From contig NZ_NMQT01000119.1 of NCBI RefSeq assembly GCF_002234405.1, forward strand, positions 1-43,620: a stretch of 43,620 nt of DNA, read 5' to 3'. Within the stretch, counting starts at the first letter, position 1; each line of letters opens with the position of its first letter. The notes beneath the pieces were generated by a model, which saw only the letters and a program-made list of their open reading frames with translations, was not told the origin of the DNA and ran no database searches. A program made the position numbers and the translations under genes. Source of the stretch: Amycolatopsis thailandensis. Lineage in GTDB: Bacteria > Actinomycetota > Actinomycetes > Mycobacteriales > Pseudonocardiaceae. Of this stretch, positions 1 through 7,860 are shown one piece after another.

Positions 1-378
1 GGTGGCGAGACGCGCATGGTGGCGGTCGACGTGTCGGCGGCGCAGATGTACGCGTTCGTCGGCGGGAAGCTCTGGGGCGCGGCGGTCCAGGGATCGGTGA
101 ACGCGAAGCTGACGTTCTGTTTCCCGCAGCCCGCCGAGGTCTATCAGCAGGTGCAGTGGCAGCAGTCGCAGGGCCAGCCGCCGATGCCGCCCGGACCGCC
201 GATGCCGCCGCCCGGTCAGCAACCGCCTCCCGGCTGGCAGCCGCAGCAGCCACCGGCGCCGCAGTATCCGGTCGGGCCGCCGCCGGCGCAGGGTCCGCCG
301 CCGGGGCAGCATCCGCCGCACTATCCGCCGCCCGCGCCGGGCTATCCGACGCACGGCCAGCGTCCGCCGGGGTACTGA
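1..378 (+). CDS. C-terminal part of an unrecognised proline-rich protein (5' partial)
   Basis: The reading frame is open from base 1 to the TGA at 376-378, so the true start lies outside the window; an internal ATG at 16 is not needed. The visible part has about 45 residues of ordinary sequence (...AAQMYAFVGGKLWGAAV...) followed by about 75 residues dominated by Pro, Gln, Gly and Tyr (repeats of PPG, PMPPG, QPP), which is probably disordered. I do not recognise a family. The stop overlaps the start of the next gene by one base (TGATG), so the two are probably co-transcribed and translationally coupled. No membrane segment is visible in this part. Confidence 0.6.
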   Translation, partial: GGETRMVAVDVSAAQMYAFVGGKLWGAAVQGSVNAKLTFCFPQPAEVYQQVQWQQSQGQPPMPPGPPMPPPGQQPPPGWQPQQPPAPQYPVGPPPAQGPPPGQHPPHYPPPAPGYPTHGQRPPGY

Positions 379-1019
379 TGGAGCGCACGTTGCGCGGCTG
401 GCCGTCGTTTCCCCGGGAACTTCCGGAATTCGACATCGACGCCTCGCCTGCCGGCCCTCGCGAGCTGTTCCTGGAATGGCTCGACGAAGCCGGGGAACAC
501 GTCCTGGCGCCGCACGCCGTCACTCTGTCCACAGTGGACGCCGATGGGGTGCCGGACGCGCGGGTCGTGATCCTCAAGGACGTCGACGGCGACACCTGGG
601 CGGTCGCGACGAGTTCCGAAAGCCCGAAAGGTGCGCAGCTGGCGAAGAATCCGTTCGCCGCGCTGACGTTCTTCTGGCCGGGACGAGGCCGTCAGGTCCG
701 CTTGCGCGGCTCGGTGAGGCTCGCCGATCCCGAGGTGTCCGCGGCCGATTTCACCGCGCGTCCGCCCGCGTCCCGGGTCGAGGCGTTCATCGGCAGGCAG
801 TCCGAAGTGCTCGAAGATCCGGCCGATCTCGAAAGCGCGGCCGAGGAGGCCCGCCGGTGGGTCGAGGAAAACCCGGACGTGGCACCGGAAACCTGGACAC
901 GCTATCTGGTGACGCCGTCCGAAGTGGAGTTCTGGCAGGCAAGCCACGACCGGCGGCACCGGCGGCTGCGCTACCGGAGCGAGAACGGGACCTGGCGCAA
1001 AGAACGCCTCTGGCCGTAA
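378..1019 (+). CDS. pdxH: Pyridoxine/pyridoxamine 5'-phosphate oxidase family protein (PdxH-like)
   Basis: 213 residues, the usual PdxH length. The family makes pyridoxal 5'-phosphate from pyridoxine or pyridoxamine phosphate with FMN and oxygen in the cytosol. Visible landmarks in order: RVVILKDVDG (FMN-binding strand), SSESPKGAQLAKNP, ALTFFWPGRGRQVRLRG, FTARPPASRVEAFIGRQSE, and the C-terminal EFWQ...RRHRRLRYR...W..ERLWP, which matches the family's RLHDRLRYR...W...RLAP substrate-binding tail (Arg-x-His retained). The start chosen is the ATG at 378, which overlaps the previous stop. A longer in-frame extension to 156 only shadows the upstream proline-rich gene. It could be a PdxH paralogue acting on another substrate; the flavin-site match makes the family call strong and exact activity moderate. 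Confidence 0.85.
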   Translation: MERTLRGWPSFPRELPEFDIDASPAGPRELFLEWLDEAGEHVLAPHAVTLSTVDADGVPDARVVILKDVDGDTWAVATSSESPKGAQLAKNPFAALTFFWPGRGRQVRLRGSVRLADPEVSAADFTARPPASRVEAFIGRQSEVLEDPADLESAAEEARRWVEENPDVAPETWTRYLVTPSEVEFWQASHDRRHRRLRYRSENGTWRKERLWP

Positions 1020-1112
1020 ACGGTAACTGGGAACGACGATCGTCGGGTTGTCGTGGACGATTCACTTCGGCGACGGTGAACGGCACCTTGTCCCCTGCAC
1101 TTCGGAGGCGAA

Positions 1113-2390
1113 ATGTCCACACGCCGTCGCATTGGGGGCGCCTTGGCCGCCACAGGGCTCGCCCTGCTGGCCGTCACGACGCCCGTCGCGAACGCCCAGA
1201 CCGGCGACCCGGCGAGAGGGCTGTATTCGGTGGAGGGCGCGAACGACTCCGCGAAGCGCACCGCCGTCGCCCGCACCGGTGTCGACATCGCGGGCTCGCG
1301 CGGTGGCGCGCTGACCGTCGTCGCCACGCCCGATCAGGCCGCGAGCCTGCGTGCGAACGGGTTCGGCCTGAAATCCCTCGGCGACTTCGACAGCATGCTC
1401 AAGCAGCGCAGCGGACGCGCGGGCACCTCGGCCGTCGCGGGTGACTTCCCGCCGGGCGACGAGGCGTACCACACCTACGCCGAAACGACCGCTGAGCTGC
1501 AGAAGGCCGCGAAGGACCACGGCGACATCGCGACGCTGTCCAGTGTCGGCAAGTCCTACGAGGGCCGCGAGCTCAACGTGCTGAAGATCAGCGACAACGC
1601 GGCGAAGGACGAGGACGAGCCCGAGGTCCTGTTCACCTGCAACCAGCACGCGCGCGAGCACCTCACCACCGAGATGTGCCTGCGGATCGTGAACCGGTTC
1701 ACCAGCGGATACGCGACCGATCCGGCCATCAAGAAGATGGTCGACGAGCACGAGATCTACGTGATCCCGAACGTCAACCCGGACGGCTCCGAGTACGACA
1801 TCACCGGCGGCGAGTACCAGGGCTGGCGCAAGACGCGGAAGCCCGTGCCGGGCAGCAGCGCGGTCGGCACCGACCCGAACCGCAACTGGGACTACAAGTG
1901 GAACTGCTGCGGCGGGTCGAGCAACAGCCCGTCCGCCGAGGACTACCACGGTCCGTCGGCGTTCTCCGAGTCCGAGACCAAGGCCGTCGCGGACTTCATG
2001 AACTCCCGGGTGGTCGGGGGCGCGCAGCAGATCAAGGCGCACATCGACTTCCACACCTTCTCCGAGCTGGTGCTCTGGCCGTACGGCTACACGAAGGCCG
2101 AGACCGACACGGGCCTGAACGAGGAGGAGGCGAAGCGCTTCGCCGACGTCGGCAAGCAGATGGCCGCCACCAACGGCTACACGCCGGAGCAGTCCAGCGA
2201 TCTGTACGTCACCGACGGCGACATCAACGACTGGGCGTGGGGCAAGCACAAGATCCTCAGCTACACCTTCGAGATGTACCCGAAGGACGGCGGGATCGAC
2301 GGCTTCTACCCGCCCGCTTCGGTGATCCCGGAGCAGACGGCCCGCAACGACAAGGCCGTCGACATCCTGATCAACGAGGCGAAAGCCTGA
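1113..2390 (+). CDS. Secreted zinc carboxypeptidase, M14 family
   Basis: 425 residues. An N-terminal signal peptide (MSTRRR, then a hydrophobic core to about residue 24, AxA-like site near VANAQ) indicates export. Residues about 30-115 look like a propeptide. The M14 peptidase domain starts near YHTYAE (about 119). Zinc ligands are visible: His179 and Glu182 in NQHAREHL, and His314 in IDFHTF. DPNRNWD (Asn256-Arg257) supplies the carboxylate-binding pair, and the general base is Glu387 in YTFEMYP. It should remove C-terminal amino acids from extracellular peptides; specificity cannot be read safely. GGAGG lies 5-7 bases before the ATG, supporting the start. It is monocistronic, with its stop directly abutting the stop of the convergent gene at 2391. 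Confidence 0.93.
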   Translation: MSTRRRIGGALAATGLALLAVTTPVANAQTGDPARGLYSVEGANDSAKRTAVARTGVDIAGSRGGALTVVATPDQAASLRANGFGLKSLGDFDSMLKQRSGRAGTSAVAGDFPPGDEAYHTYAETTAELQKAAKDHGDIATLSSVGKSYEGRELNVLKISDNAAKDEDEPEVLFTCNQHAREHLTTEMCLRIVNRFTSGYATDPAIKKMVDEHEIYVIPNVNPDGSEYDITGGEYQGWRKTRKPVPGSSAVGTDPNRNWDYKWNCCGGSSNSPSAEDYHGPSAFSESETKAVADFMNSRVVGGAQQIKAHIDFHTFSELVLWPYGYTKAETDTGLNEEEAKRFADVGKQMAATNGYTPEQSSDLYVTDGDINDWAWGKHKILSYTFEMYPKDGGIDGFYPPASVIPEQTARNDKAVDILINEAKA

Positions 2391-3575
2391 TCACCCACTG
2401 AGATCGGCCACTCGCGACGCCCGGCTCTTCGGCGAATCCAAGCTGAAGCTCCGGGCGTCGCCCAGTTGGTCGCGGACGAACTCCAGCGTTTCCGCGACCG
2501 TCTCGCGCAGCGCGGCGTCTTCGTCCCCGAAGAACTTGTAGACGATCTTGTTCGTCTCGGTGTCGAACTCCCACAAGCCGGCGAAGCGGCCCCGGTCGAC
2601 GATGAGGTGGCTCGGCGGATCCGCCTGGCCGCCCAGCGTCTCCCCCGCGCGGCCGCCCGGTACGGGTCGTTCGACGTCGGCGTCGTCGAGCAGCCGCGAC
2701 ATCTCGCGGTGCAGCAGGTGGATGCCGTCGACCCCGGCGAGCAGTGCGTACGACGGCTTCGACGGCACGGTGAAGCCGTCGTACTCGTCCGCGAGTTCCT
2801 TGGGCATCAGCAGATCGGTGCCGTCGAGCGGCACGAGGTCCAGCTGTTCCACGATCTTCTTGGCGTGCGCCGCGGTGAAACCGGAGAACCAGCGGAAATG
2901 CCTGAGTGACGCCGGAGCGGCCCACGAGAAGTACCGCCTGGCCAGTTCGACCCGCGCGGTGTCCATATCGGACAGTCCGCCGCGCGGGGACGGCGTCCAG
3001 CGGACATAGCCGTAGCGCTGCTGATCCAGCCGTCCGTTGACCGGGACCCGGCGGATGTCGCCGCGGGCTTGGAGCAGGCCGAGCGCGAGCGGCAACGTCG
3101 TGGTGGTGCCGCGTTTGCGGCCGGCCTCCCCGAGATTGCGCACCGCGGATCCGGCGGCGCCCTTGATCGCGGCGGGCGCGAGCGGTTCGGCGGACGCGTC
3201 GAGCAGGTCGGCGACGGTGACGCACAACTGCTCGATCTCGGCCTGCGTGACGCCGAGGTACTTCTCCGCGGCCATGAGCTCACCGGCGGGTGCCCCGGCT
3301 CCGACGGTCAGGCCGAGTTCGAAATCCGCCGACGGCAGGACGTAGGTGCAGCCGCGCGCCGAGGGCAGTTCGTGGATGGCGAGCCGGGCGACGTCCGCGT
3401 CGATCGTCTCGCGGTCGAGCCGGGCCCTGGCGAACAGCCCGAGATAGGGCGCCGAACCGCCGATCGAGCGCATCCAGCCGGTCCGCTCCAGCACCGCGGC
3501 CGCCGGTGACCCGTGCAGCGATCCATCGAGACCTTGACGATGTGCCCACCACGCGCGCAGCTTGTCGGTCGCCAT
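2391..3575 (-). CDS. Winged-helix DNA-binding domain protein (HTH_42 / AlkZ-like superfamily)
   Basis: 394 residues from the ATG at 3575; the frame stays open further upstream but only as a shadow of the AraC gene. The layout (RTGWMRSIGG..APYLGLFARAR near residues 35-55, then ARGCTYVLPSADFELGL, RRYFSWAAPASLRHFRWFSG, and a C-terminal IVDRGRFAGLWEFDTETNKIVYKFFGDED) is that of the HTH_42 family, tandem winged-helix proteins that include the YcaQ/AlkZ DNA glycosylases. The QxQ or QxD catalytic motif expected just before the PYLxLxAR segment appears to be replaced by residues around MRSI, so glycosylase activity is doubtful. It is divergent from the AraC gene and convergent with the carboxypeptidase. 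Function is unknown. Confidence 0.75.
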   Translation of the reverse strand: MATDKLRAWWAHRQGLDGSLHGSPAAAVLERTGWMRSIGGSAPYLGLFARARLDRETIDADVARLAIHELPSARGCTYVLPSADFELGLTVGAGAPAGELMAAEKYLGVTQAEIEQLCVTVADLLDASAEPLAPAAIKGAAGSAVRNLGEAGRKRGTTTTLPLALGLLQARGDIRRVPVNGRLDQQRYGYVRWTPSPRGGLSDMDTARVELARRYFSWAAPASLRHFRWFSGFTAAHAKKIVEQLDLVPLDGTDLLMPKELADEYDGFTVPSKPSYALLAGVDGIHLLHREMSRLLDDADVERPVPGGRAGETLGGQADPPSHLIVDRGRFAGLWEFDTETNKIVYKFFGDEDAALRETVAETLEFVRDQLGDARSFSLDSPKSRASRVADLSG

Positions 3576-3629
3576 GCCTTCCACGGTATGGGCACCCCAT
3601 GGCTCTCCGCAGCCTGGCACGATCGTCAG

Positions 3630-4634
3630 GTGCGCAAGCGGTTCTCGGAAGGTTCCCCGATCGCGTCGACGGTGGTCACCGGCGACGATTTCGGCGAGCT
3701 CGAGCACACCTTCCAGGCGTTCCTCGCGCCGGACACGGTCAAGCTGCACACCCCCGCGCCGACCGGTTCGTTCGACATCTCCCAGCTCAGCGGCCTCCGT
3801 ATCCCCGGCATCGACCCCGGCGGGCTCTCGGTCTACGAGCTGACGCTGGATTCCGACCTCGTGCTGCAGGGCGAGGAGACCCCTGAGGCGTACACCGTGG
3901 TCGTGACTCTCAACGGCCGGAGCCAGATCACGATCGACGGCGAGGTCGTCCCGGCGCGCCACGTCGTGACCGGTCCGGAGACGCGGTTCCAGAGCCGGTA
4001 CGACCATCCCGACATCCTGCTGCTGCGCCTGGGCAAACAGCTGGTGGCGGACACGATGCGCGAACGGCTCGGCGAGGCGCCGACGTCGACCCTGCGCTTC
4101 GATCCGGCGGTCGTCGAAACGTCGGGCATGCACCAGTGGCTCACCCTGCTCCACACCTTCGGCGAGACCGCCGCGTCCGGTCTGTTCGACAAGTCGCCGC
4201 TGGCCGCCTCGCATTTCGAAAAGCTGCTGCTGCACGGCCTGCTCGACACCCAGCCGCATTCGATGTCCGGCGACCTCGCCGAAGAACGGCCGCGGCCGAA
4301 GTCGACGGTGGTGCGCCGCGCGATGACCTACTGCGAGGAGCACGCCGCCGAACCGGTGTCGATCGGCGAACTGGCGATGGCCGCGCGGATCAGCGTGCGC
4401 GCGCTGCAGCTGGCGTTCCGGGCTGAACTCGGGCTGACGCCGATGGAGTACCTGCGCCGCGTCCGGCTCGACCACGTGCACCAGGATCTGCTCGCGATCG
4501 CGCGCGGTCGAGCCGAAGGCACCGTCACCGACGTCGCGCTGCGCTGGGGCTTCACGCATCTCGGCCGGTTTTCCGGTCTTTACCGCGACACCTACGGCAA
4601 ACTCCCTTCGGAAACGGCACGAATCACCGCCTGA
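3630..4634 (+). CDS. AraC/XylS-family transcriptional regulator
   Basis: 334 residues from the GTG at 3630. An in-frame ATG at 3588 would add 14 residues but leave only 12 bases to the divergent start at 3575, so the later start is preferred at moderate confidence. Residues 1 to about 200 resemble the AraC_binding_2 sensor domain (GLSVYELTLDSDLVLQ, YTVVVTLNGRSQITIDG, RHVVTGPE). The C-terminal about 100 residues form the double HTH: VSIGELAMAARISVRALQLAFRAE, then GLTPMEYLRRVRLDH and VALRWGFTHLGRFSGLYRDTYGKLPSE. It is probably a DNA-binding activator or repressor; the ligand is unknown. The ADP-ribosylglycohydrolase gene follows 10 bases downstream and is probably in the same transcript. Confidence 0.88.
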   Translation: MRKRFSEGSPIASTVVTGDDFGELEHTFQAFLAPDTVKLHTPAPTGSFDISQLSGLRIPGIDPGGLSVYELTLDSDLVLQGEETPEAYTVVVTLNGRSQITIDGEVVPARHVVTGPETRFQSRYDHPDILLLRLGKQLVADTMRERLGEAPTSTLRFDPAVVETSGMHQWLTLLHTFGETAASGLFDKSPLAASHFEKLLLHGLLDTQPHSMSGDLAEERPRPKSTVVRRAMTYCEEHAAEPVSIGELAMAARISVRALQLAFRAELGLTPMEYLRRVRLDHVHQDLLAIARGRAEGTVTDVALRWGFTHLGRFSGLYRDTYGKLPSETARITA

Positions 4635-4644
4635 AGGAGTCCGG

Positions 4645-5496
4645 ATGCTGGTCGAGCTGGCCATCGGCGACGCGTACGGAGGCGCCTTCGAGCACGCGCC
4701 CGCGAGTTTCGTCGCCGAGCACAACACGCTGGCCGGTTACGCACGGCATCCCGGCCACCTCGGCGTCTTGCCCGGCCGCTACACCGACGACACGCAGATG
4801 ACGATCGCGATCGCCGAACTGCTCGTATCCGGACGCCGGTGGACACCGCTGATCGTCGCCGAACAGTTCGTCCGGGCCTATCACCGCGATCCGCACGACG
4901 GCTACGCGCCGCGTTTCCATCAGCTGCTCAGCGAGGTCCAGGACGGCGAAGCTCTGCTTCGACGGCTCCAGCCGCAGAGCGACAAGAGCGGAGCGGCCAT
5001 GCGCGCCGGGCCGATCGGGCTCCTGCCGACCGTCGACGACGTCCTCTATCACGCGAAACTCCAGGCCAGGATCACGCACGACACCCCGGCCGGGATCGCC
5101 GCGGCGCAGGCGGCGGCGCTCGCCGTCCACTACTGCCACCACGGGGTCGGCCCGCTTTCCGAGGTCGCGAGGTGGATCGACGGGATCCTTCCGGAGGATG
5201 TCGGGCACGAAGGCTGGGCGCGGCCGTGGTCGGGCAAGATCGGCCCGCGCGGCTGGATGAGCGTCCGTGCCGCGCTGACCGTGCTCGCCGGCGGCGGCGG
5301 TCTCGCCCGGATGCTCCACACCTGCGTCGCGTTCACCGGCGACGTCGACACCGCCGCGACCATCGCGCTGGCCGCCGCGTCCCGTTCCCCCGAGGTGGCG
5401 CAGGACCTGCCGCCGGTCCTCTGGCGAGATCTGGAGAACGGCGAGTTCGGCCGCGACTACCTGGCGGGACTCGACGAGCAGCTGCTGCGCATCTGA
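4645..5496 (+). CDS. ADP-ribosylglycohydrolase family protein
   Basis: 283 residues. Members remove ADP-ribose from proteins or small molecules with a binuclear magnesium centre. Visible signatures are LAIGDAYGGAFE at the N-terminus, GRYTDDTQMTIAIAE (TDDT metal-binding motif, about residues 48-51), SGAAMRAGPIGLL, ITHDTPAGIAAAQA, and FTGDVDTAATIALA near the C-terminus. The last corresponds to the usual GGDTDT motif with Val in place of Thr; both metal-binding Asp positions are kept. GAAGGAG precedes the ATG by about 5 bases. The short gap to the AraC gene suggests co-regulation. The substrate (protein Arg, ADP-ribosyl-DNA, dinitrogenase reductase-like or other) cannot be deduced. Confidence 0.85.
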   Translation: MLVELAIGDAYGGAFEHAPASFVAEHNTLAGYARHPGHLGVLPGRYTDDTQMTIAIAELLVSGRRWTPLIVAEQFVRAYHRDPHDGYAPRFHQLLSEVQDGEALLRRLQPQSDKSGAAMRAGPIGLLPTVDDVLYHAKLQARITHDTPAGIAAAQAAALAVHYCHHGVGPLSEVARWIDGILPEDVGHEGWARPWSGKIGPRGWMSVRAALTVLAGGGGLARMLHTCVAFTGDVDTAATIALAAASRSPEVAQDLPPVLWRDLENGEFGRDYLAGLDEQLLRI

Positions 5497-5556
5497 CGTA
5501 GGCGAGATCCACGGAACGCGGACGTGTCCGCGGGCTCGTTTCGGCAGACTGGGCCG

Positions 5557-5796
5557 GTGAAGTGGCTGATGCGGAGTGGCGCGACCGCCGGTTGGCTCGC
5601 GGCGAGCGCCGCGCTCGTCGTCGGCACGGCGAATCTCGAACCCGAGCACGGAGAACGCGCGGTCGACGCGTTCGGATACACCGTCGTCGCGCTCGCCTGT
5701 GTCACGCTCGCCGGTGTCCGGCGATGGCCGACGGCGACAGCGGCGACGGAAGCGTTTGCCCTGCTGGTCTACCTGGGGTTCGGCTATCCGACGAGA
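5557..5796 (+). pseudogene. Remnant of a sensor-kinase-like N-terminal membrane domain
   Basis: From the GTG at 5557 this frame encodes VKWLMRSGATAGWLAASAALVV... followed by AFGYTVVALACVTLAGVRRWP and EAFALLVYLGFGYP. These are two to three hydrophobic helices with the Arg-Arg-Trp/Pro spacer typical of the N-terminal membrane region of actinobacterial two-component sensor kinases. The similarity stops at about 5795, no dimerisation or ATPase domain follows, and the frame continues with low-complexity residues to a stop at 5886. I read it as the 5' stump of a deleted gene. A short real membrane protein (120 aa from 5524) is the alternative. Confidence 0.35.
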
Positions 5797-5891
5797 TCGT
5801 GCGCGGCAGTGGCCACTCGATCAACACCAGTCTCGCCGCCCAGAGTTTCTACCGGTGGACCTTCACCTGGTTCGCTCGAAAGTTAGGGTGA
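5796..5891 (+). pseudogene. C-terminal remnant of another gene fused by deletion
   Basis: In a different frame from the preceding remnant, bases about 5796-5891 encode EIVRGSGHSINTSLAAQSFYRW and end with FARKLG and a TGA at 5889-5891. The Gly-Ser-Gly-His context resembles the end of an alpha/beta-hydrolase-type protein, where the catalytic His sits close to the C-terminus, but the fragment is too short to be sure. The abrupt change from one protein-like frame to another is what a deletion junction would leave. The end overlaps the promoter of the MerR gene. Confidence 0.25.
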
Positions 5892-5904
5892 CCTAACCTA
5901 GACT
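5882..5904 (+). promoter_or_regulatory. Promoter and operator-like palindrome of the MerR gene; likely leaderless start
   Basis: A perfect inverted repeat GTTAGG-GTGA-CCTAAC spans 5882-5897. A TANNNT-type -10 hexamer (TAGACT, 5899-5904) ends 6 bases before the ATG at 5911. That spacing would start the transcript at or next to the ATG, as in leaderless actinobacterial genes, and no ribosome-binding site is present. The palindrome fits an autoregulatory MerR operator. It also matches 14 of 19 positions of the IdeR/DmdR iron-box consensus as I recall it (bases 5878-5896), so an iron-regulator site is an alternative. Confidence 0.5.
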
Positions 5905-5910
5905 GGTCGC

Positions 5911-6309
5911 ATGACTTCCTTGACGCCGGTTCGCGAGGCCGCCGACCATTTCGGGCTGGCGATCTCGACCCTGCACTACTGGGAGCGCCGCGGCCTGATC
6001 ACCGCCTCCCGCCGCTCGGGGCAGCGGTATTACGACGACGACCAGCTGTATCGCATCGCGCTGATCAAGCATTGGCGGCGCATCGGCGGGCTCGGTCTGT
6101 CCAAGATCACCGAGCTGCTGGCCGAACAGCACCGCTGGCGCGAGGTGGTGGCGGGTCAGCTCGCCGAGATCGAACAGGAGCGTGCGCGGCTCGACACCGC
6201 GCACGACTACCTGGTCGAACTCCTCACCTGCCGCCGGGAGGGGAGGCTTGAGGACTGCCAGTGGTTCCGCGACCGGGTCGACCTGCCGGCGCACGCGGCG
6301 GCGAGCTGA
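5911..6309 (+). CDS. MerR-family transcriptional regulator
   Basis: 132 residues. The N-terminal winged HTH is clear: PVREAADHFGLAISTLHYWERRGLI, then SGQRYYDDDQLYRIALIKHWRRIGGLGLSKITELLAE. A coiled-coil dimerisation helix follows (REVVAGQLAEIEQERARLDTA...). The tail contains a Cys in LLTCRREG and another in EDCQWF, but no recognisable metal-binding or multidrug-binding domain. It probably regulates its own promoter and possibly the convergent amidase/MFS operon. Its last 86 bases overlap the 3' end of the MFS gene on the other strand. It starts directly after a palindrome-bearing promoter with no leader. Confidence 0.9.
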   Translation: MTSLTPVREAADHFGLAISTLHYWERRGLITASRRSGQRYYDDDQLYRIALIKHWRRIGGLGLSKITELLAEQHRWREVVAGQLAEIEQERARLDTAHDYLVELLTCRREGRLEDCQWFRDRVDLPAHAAAS

Positions 6310-7696
6310 GTCCCGGCATCGTCACCGCCGCGACCACGGCCGCGGCCGCCAGACAGACGGCGGAAGCGACGAACGCGGCGGTGTAGCCGTGCACCTGCGC
6401 CTCACCCGGCGGCCCGCCGTTCTGCCAGGCCGCGGTCACCGCCGCCGCGAGCGCGGTCAACGCGGCGAGGCCGATCGCGCCGCTGGTCTGCCGGACCGTG
6501 TTCAGCAGACCGGCGGCCAGGCCGTTCTGCCGCTCCGGCACCCCGCTGGTGGCGGCCACGGTGATCGGGGTGAAGGCCGCGGCGGTCCCGAATCCGAAGA
6601 CCGTCCCGGGCAGCAGCACGGAAACGACGTACGAGGCGTGCGGGCCGGCCAGCACGGCGACCCCGGCGAGACCCACCGCTCCGATCGCGCAGTACAGCGC
6701 CGTCGCGCGCCGGGGCCCCAGCCGCACCGACAACCCGCCCGCCGTCCGCGCGCCGACGAACATCGCCACCCCCACCGGCAGGTACGCCAGCCCGGCCCGC
6801 AGCGGCGAATACCCGTGGACGTCTTGCAGGTACAGCGAAAGCAGGATCGGACTGGCGAGGAAACCCAGCCCCAGCAGGAAGATCACCAGGTTCCCGCTGA
6901 GTACCGAACGCAGCCGGAAGATCCCGAGCGCGACCAGCGGTTCCGCCGCCCACCGATGCTGGTGCAGCAGGAAGACGCCGAGCAGGACGAGCCCACCGAA
7001 CAGCGGCAGCAGGACGGACCCGCTTCCCCAGCCGTCGGCCGAAGAACGCATCACCGCGTAGACCACGCCGACGAGTCCCGCCGTCGACAGCACCGCGCCG
7101 AGCACGTCCAGCCTGCCGCGCGGACGGCCCCGCTCTCTCGGCGGCAGCGCTGTCGCGGCGAGGACGGCCACCACCCCGATCGGGACGCTGACGAAGAACA
7201 CCCAACGCCAACCCGCCCACTGGGTCAGCAGTCCGCCGATCACCGGTCCCGCCGCGGCGGCGACGGCGCCCATCGCACTCCAGGTGCCCAAGGCCCGCGC
7301 GCGGCGGACGGGTTCGGTGAACGTCGCGGTCAGCGAGGACAAGGTCACCGGCATCAGCAACGCGCCGCCGAATCCTTGCACCGTCCTGGCGACCAGCAGC
7401 GTTTCCGGCGAGCCCGCCAATCCGGCGGCGAGCCGCGCGACGGTGAACAGGCTCATCCCGAGCACGAACATCCGCCGGACCCCGAATTCGTCGCACAACC
7501 GGCCGCCCAGCAACAGAAAACCGGCGAAAGCGAGCGTGTACGCGTTCACCACCCAGGTCAGCGCGCCGGACGAGAAGCCGAGACCGAACCGGATCGAAGG
7601 CAGGGCGACGGAAACGATCGTCGCGTCGAGGATGACAACGAACGATCCCGAACAGGCCAGCGCGAGCACGGCGCCTTCACCGGGACGGCGCGTCAT
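6224..7696 (-). CDS. MFS transporter, DHA2-like (14 transmembrane segments), probable drug/metabolite exporter
   Basis: 490 residues from the ATG at 7696. The N-terminal LDATIVSVALPSI (motif D1), GGRLCDEFGVRRMF (motif A) and AAAAGPVIGGLL with the following WRWVFFVSVPIG (motif C, antiporter signature) place it in the drug:H+ antiporter 2 subfamily. About 14 hydrophobic segments can be counted, ending near AAAVVAAVTMPGL. A Pro/Gly/Arg-rich tail of about 30 residues lies in the part that overlaps the MerR gene on the other strand. The start overlaps the stop of the upstream 55-aa gene (ATGA), so translation is probably coupled. The substrate is unknown; the adjoining amidase hints at export of an amide or a processed metabolite. 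Confidence 0.9.
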   Translation of the reverse strand: MTRRPGEGAVLALACSGSFVVILDATIVSVALPSIRFGLGFSSGALTWVVNAYTLAFAGFLLLGGRLCDEFGVRRMFVLGMSLFTVARLAAGLAGSPETLLVARTVQGFGGALLMPVTLSSLTATFTEPVRRARALGTWSAMGAVAAAAGPVIGGLLTQWAGWRWVFFVSVPIGVVAVLAATALPPRERGRPRGRLDVLGAVLSTAGLVGVVYAVMRSSADGWGSGSVLLPLFGGLVLLGVFLLHQHRWAAEPLVALGIFRLRSVLSGNLVIFLLGLGFLASPILLSLYLQDVHGYSPLRAGLAYLPVGVAMFVGARTAGGLSVRLGPRRATALYCAIGAVGLAGVAVLAGPHASYVVSVLLPGTVFGFGTAAAFTPITVAATSGVPERQNGLAAGLLNTVRQTSGAIGLAALTALAAAVTAAWQNGGPPGEAQVHGYTAAFVASAVCLAAAAVVAAVTMPGLSSPPRAPAGRPGRGTTGSPQASPPGGR

Positions 7697-7860
7697 GCCG
7701 GCCTCCCGTTCGGCACCGGCGCGACGTCGCGATCCATCGGCACCGCGTACAGGGAGTCCACTGTGGACAGCCAGCGCAGGCGGCCCGACGCCCGCTTGTC
7801 GGACTCGTCGGCCGGGAGTTCCGCCTCGGCCAGCAGGAGATCGATGAGTTCCGGAGTCAT
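7693..7860 (-). CDS. 55-residue protein, candidate GatC/AtzG-like partner of the amidase
   Basis: A short gene between the amidase and the MFS gene. It starts with ATG at 7860, which overlaps the amidase stop (ATGA), and its TGA at 7693-7695 overlaps the MFS start (ATGA). The peptide begins MTPELIDLLLAEAELPADES, continues SGRLRWLSTVDSLYAVP and ends DRDVAPVPNGRPA. One or two amphipathic helices followed by a loop with a Pro-x-Pro resembles the layout of GatC and of AtzG, small proteins that wrap around amidase-signature enzymes. Sequence identity cannot be judged by eye, so the role is inference from position, size and pattern. That it is a gene is well supported by the double four-base overlap and normal codon bias. 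Confidence 0.6.
   Translation of the reverse strand: MTPELIDLLLAEAELPADESDKRASGRLRWLSTVDSLYAVPMDRDVAPVPNGRPA

Noticed and set aside
525..533. CTGTCCACA, DnaA-box-like, inside pdxH
   Set aside because: Single match encoding Leu-Ser-Thr-Val-Asp; the same Ser-Thr-Val-Asp codons recur in the 55-aa gene at 7762-7770, so codon usage explains it.
3576..4727. Upstream extension of the winged-helix gene to 778 residues
   Set aside because: The extra 384 residues are low-complexity antisense of the AraC gene; the ATG at 3575 gives the normal family length.
7762..7770. TGTGGACAG, DnaA-box-like, inside the 55-aa gene
   Set aside because: Isolated coding match with no neighbouring boxes.
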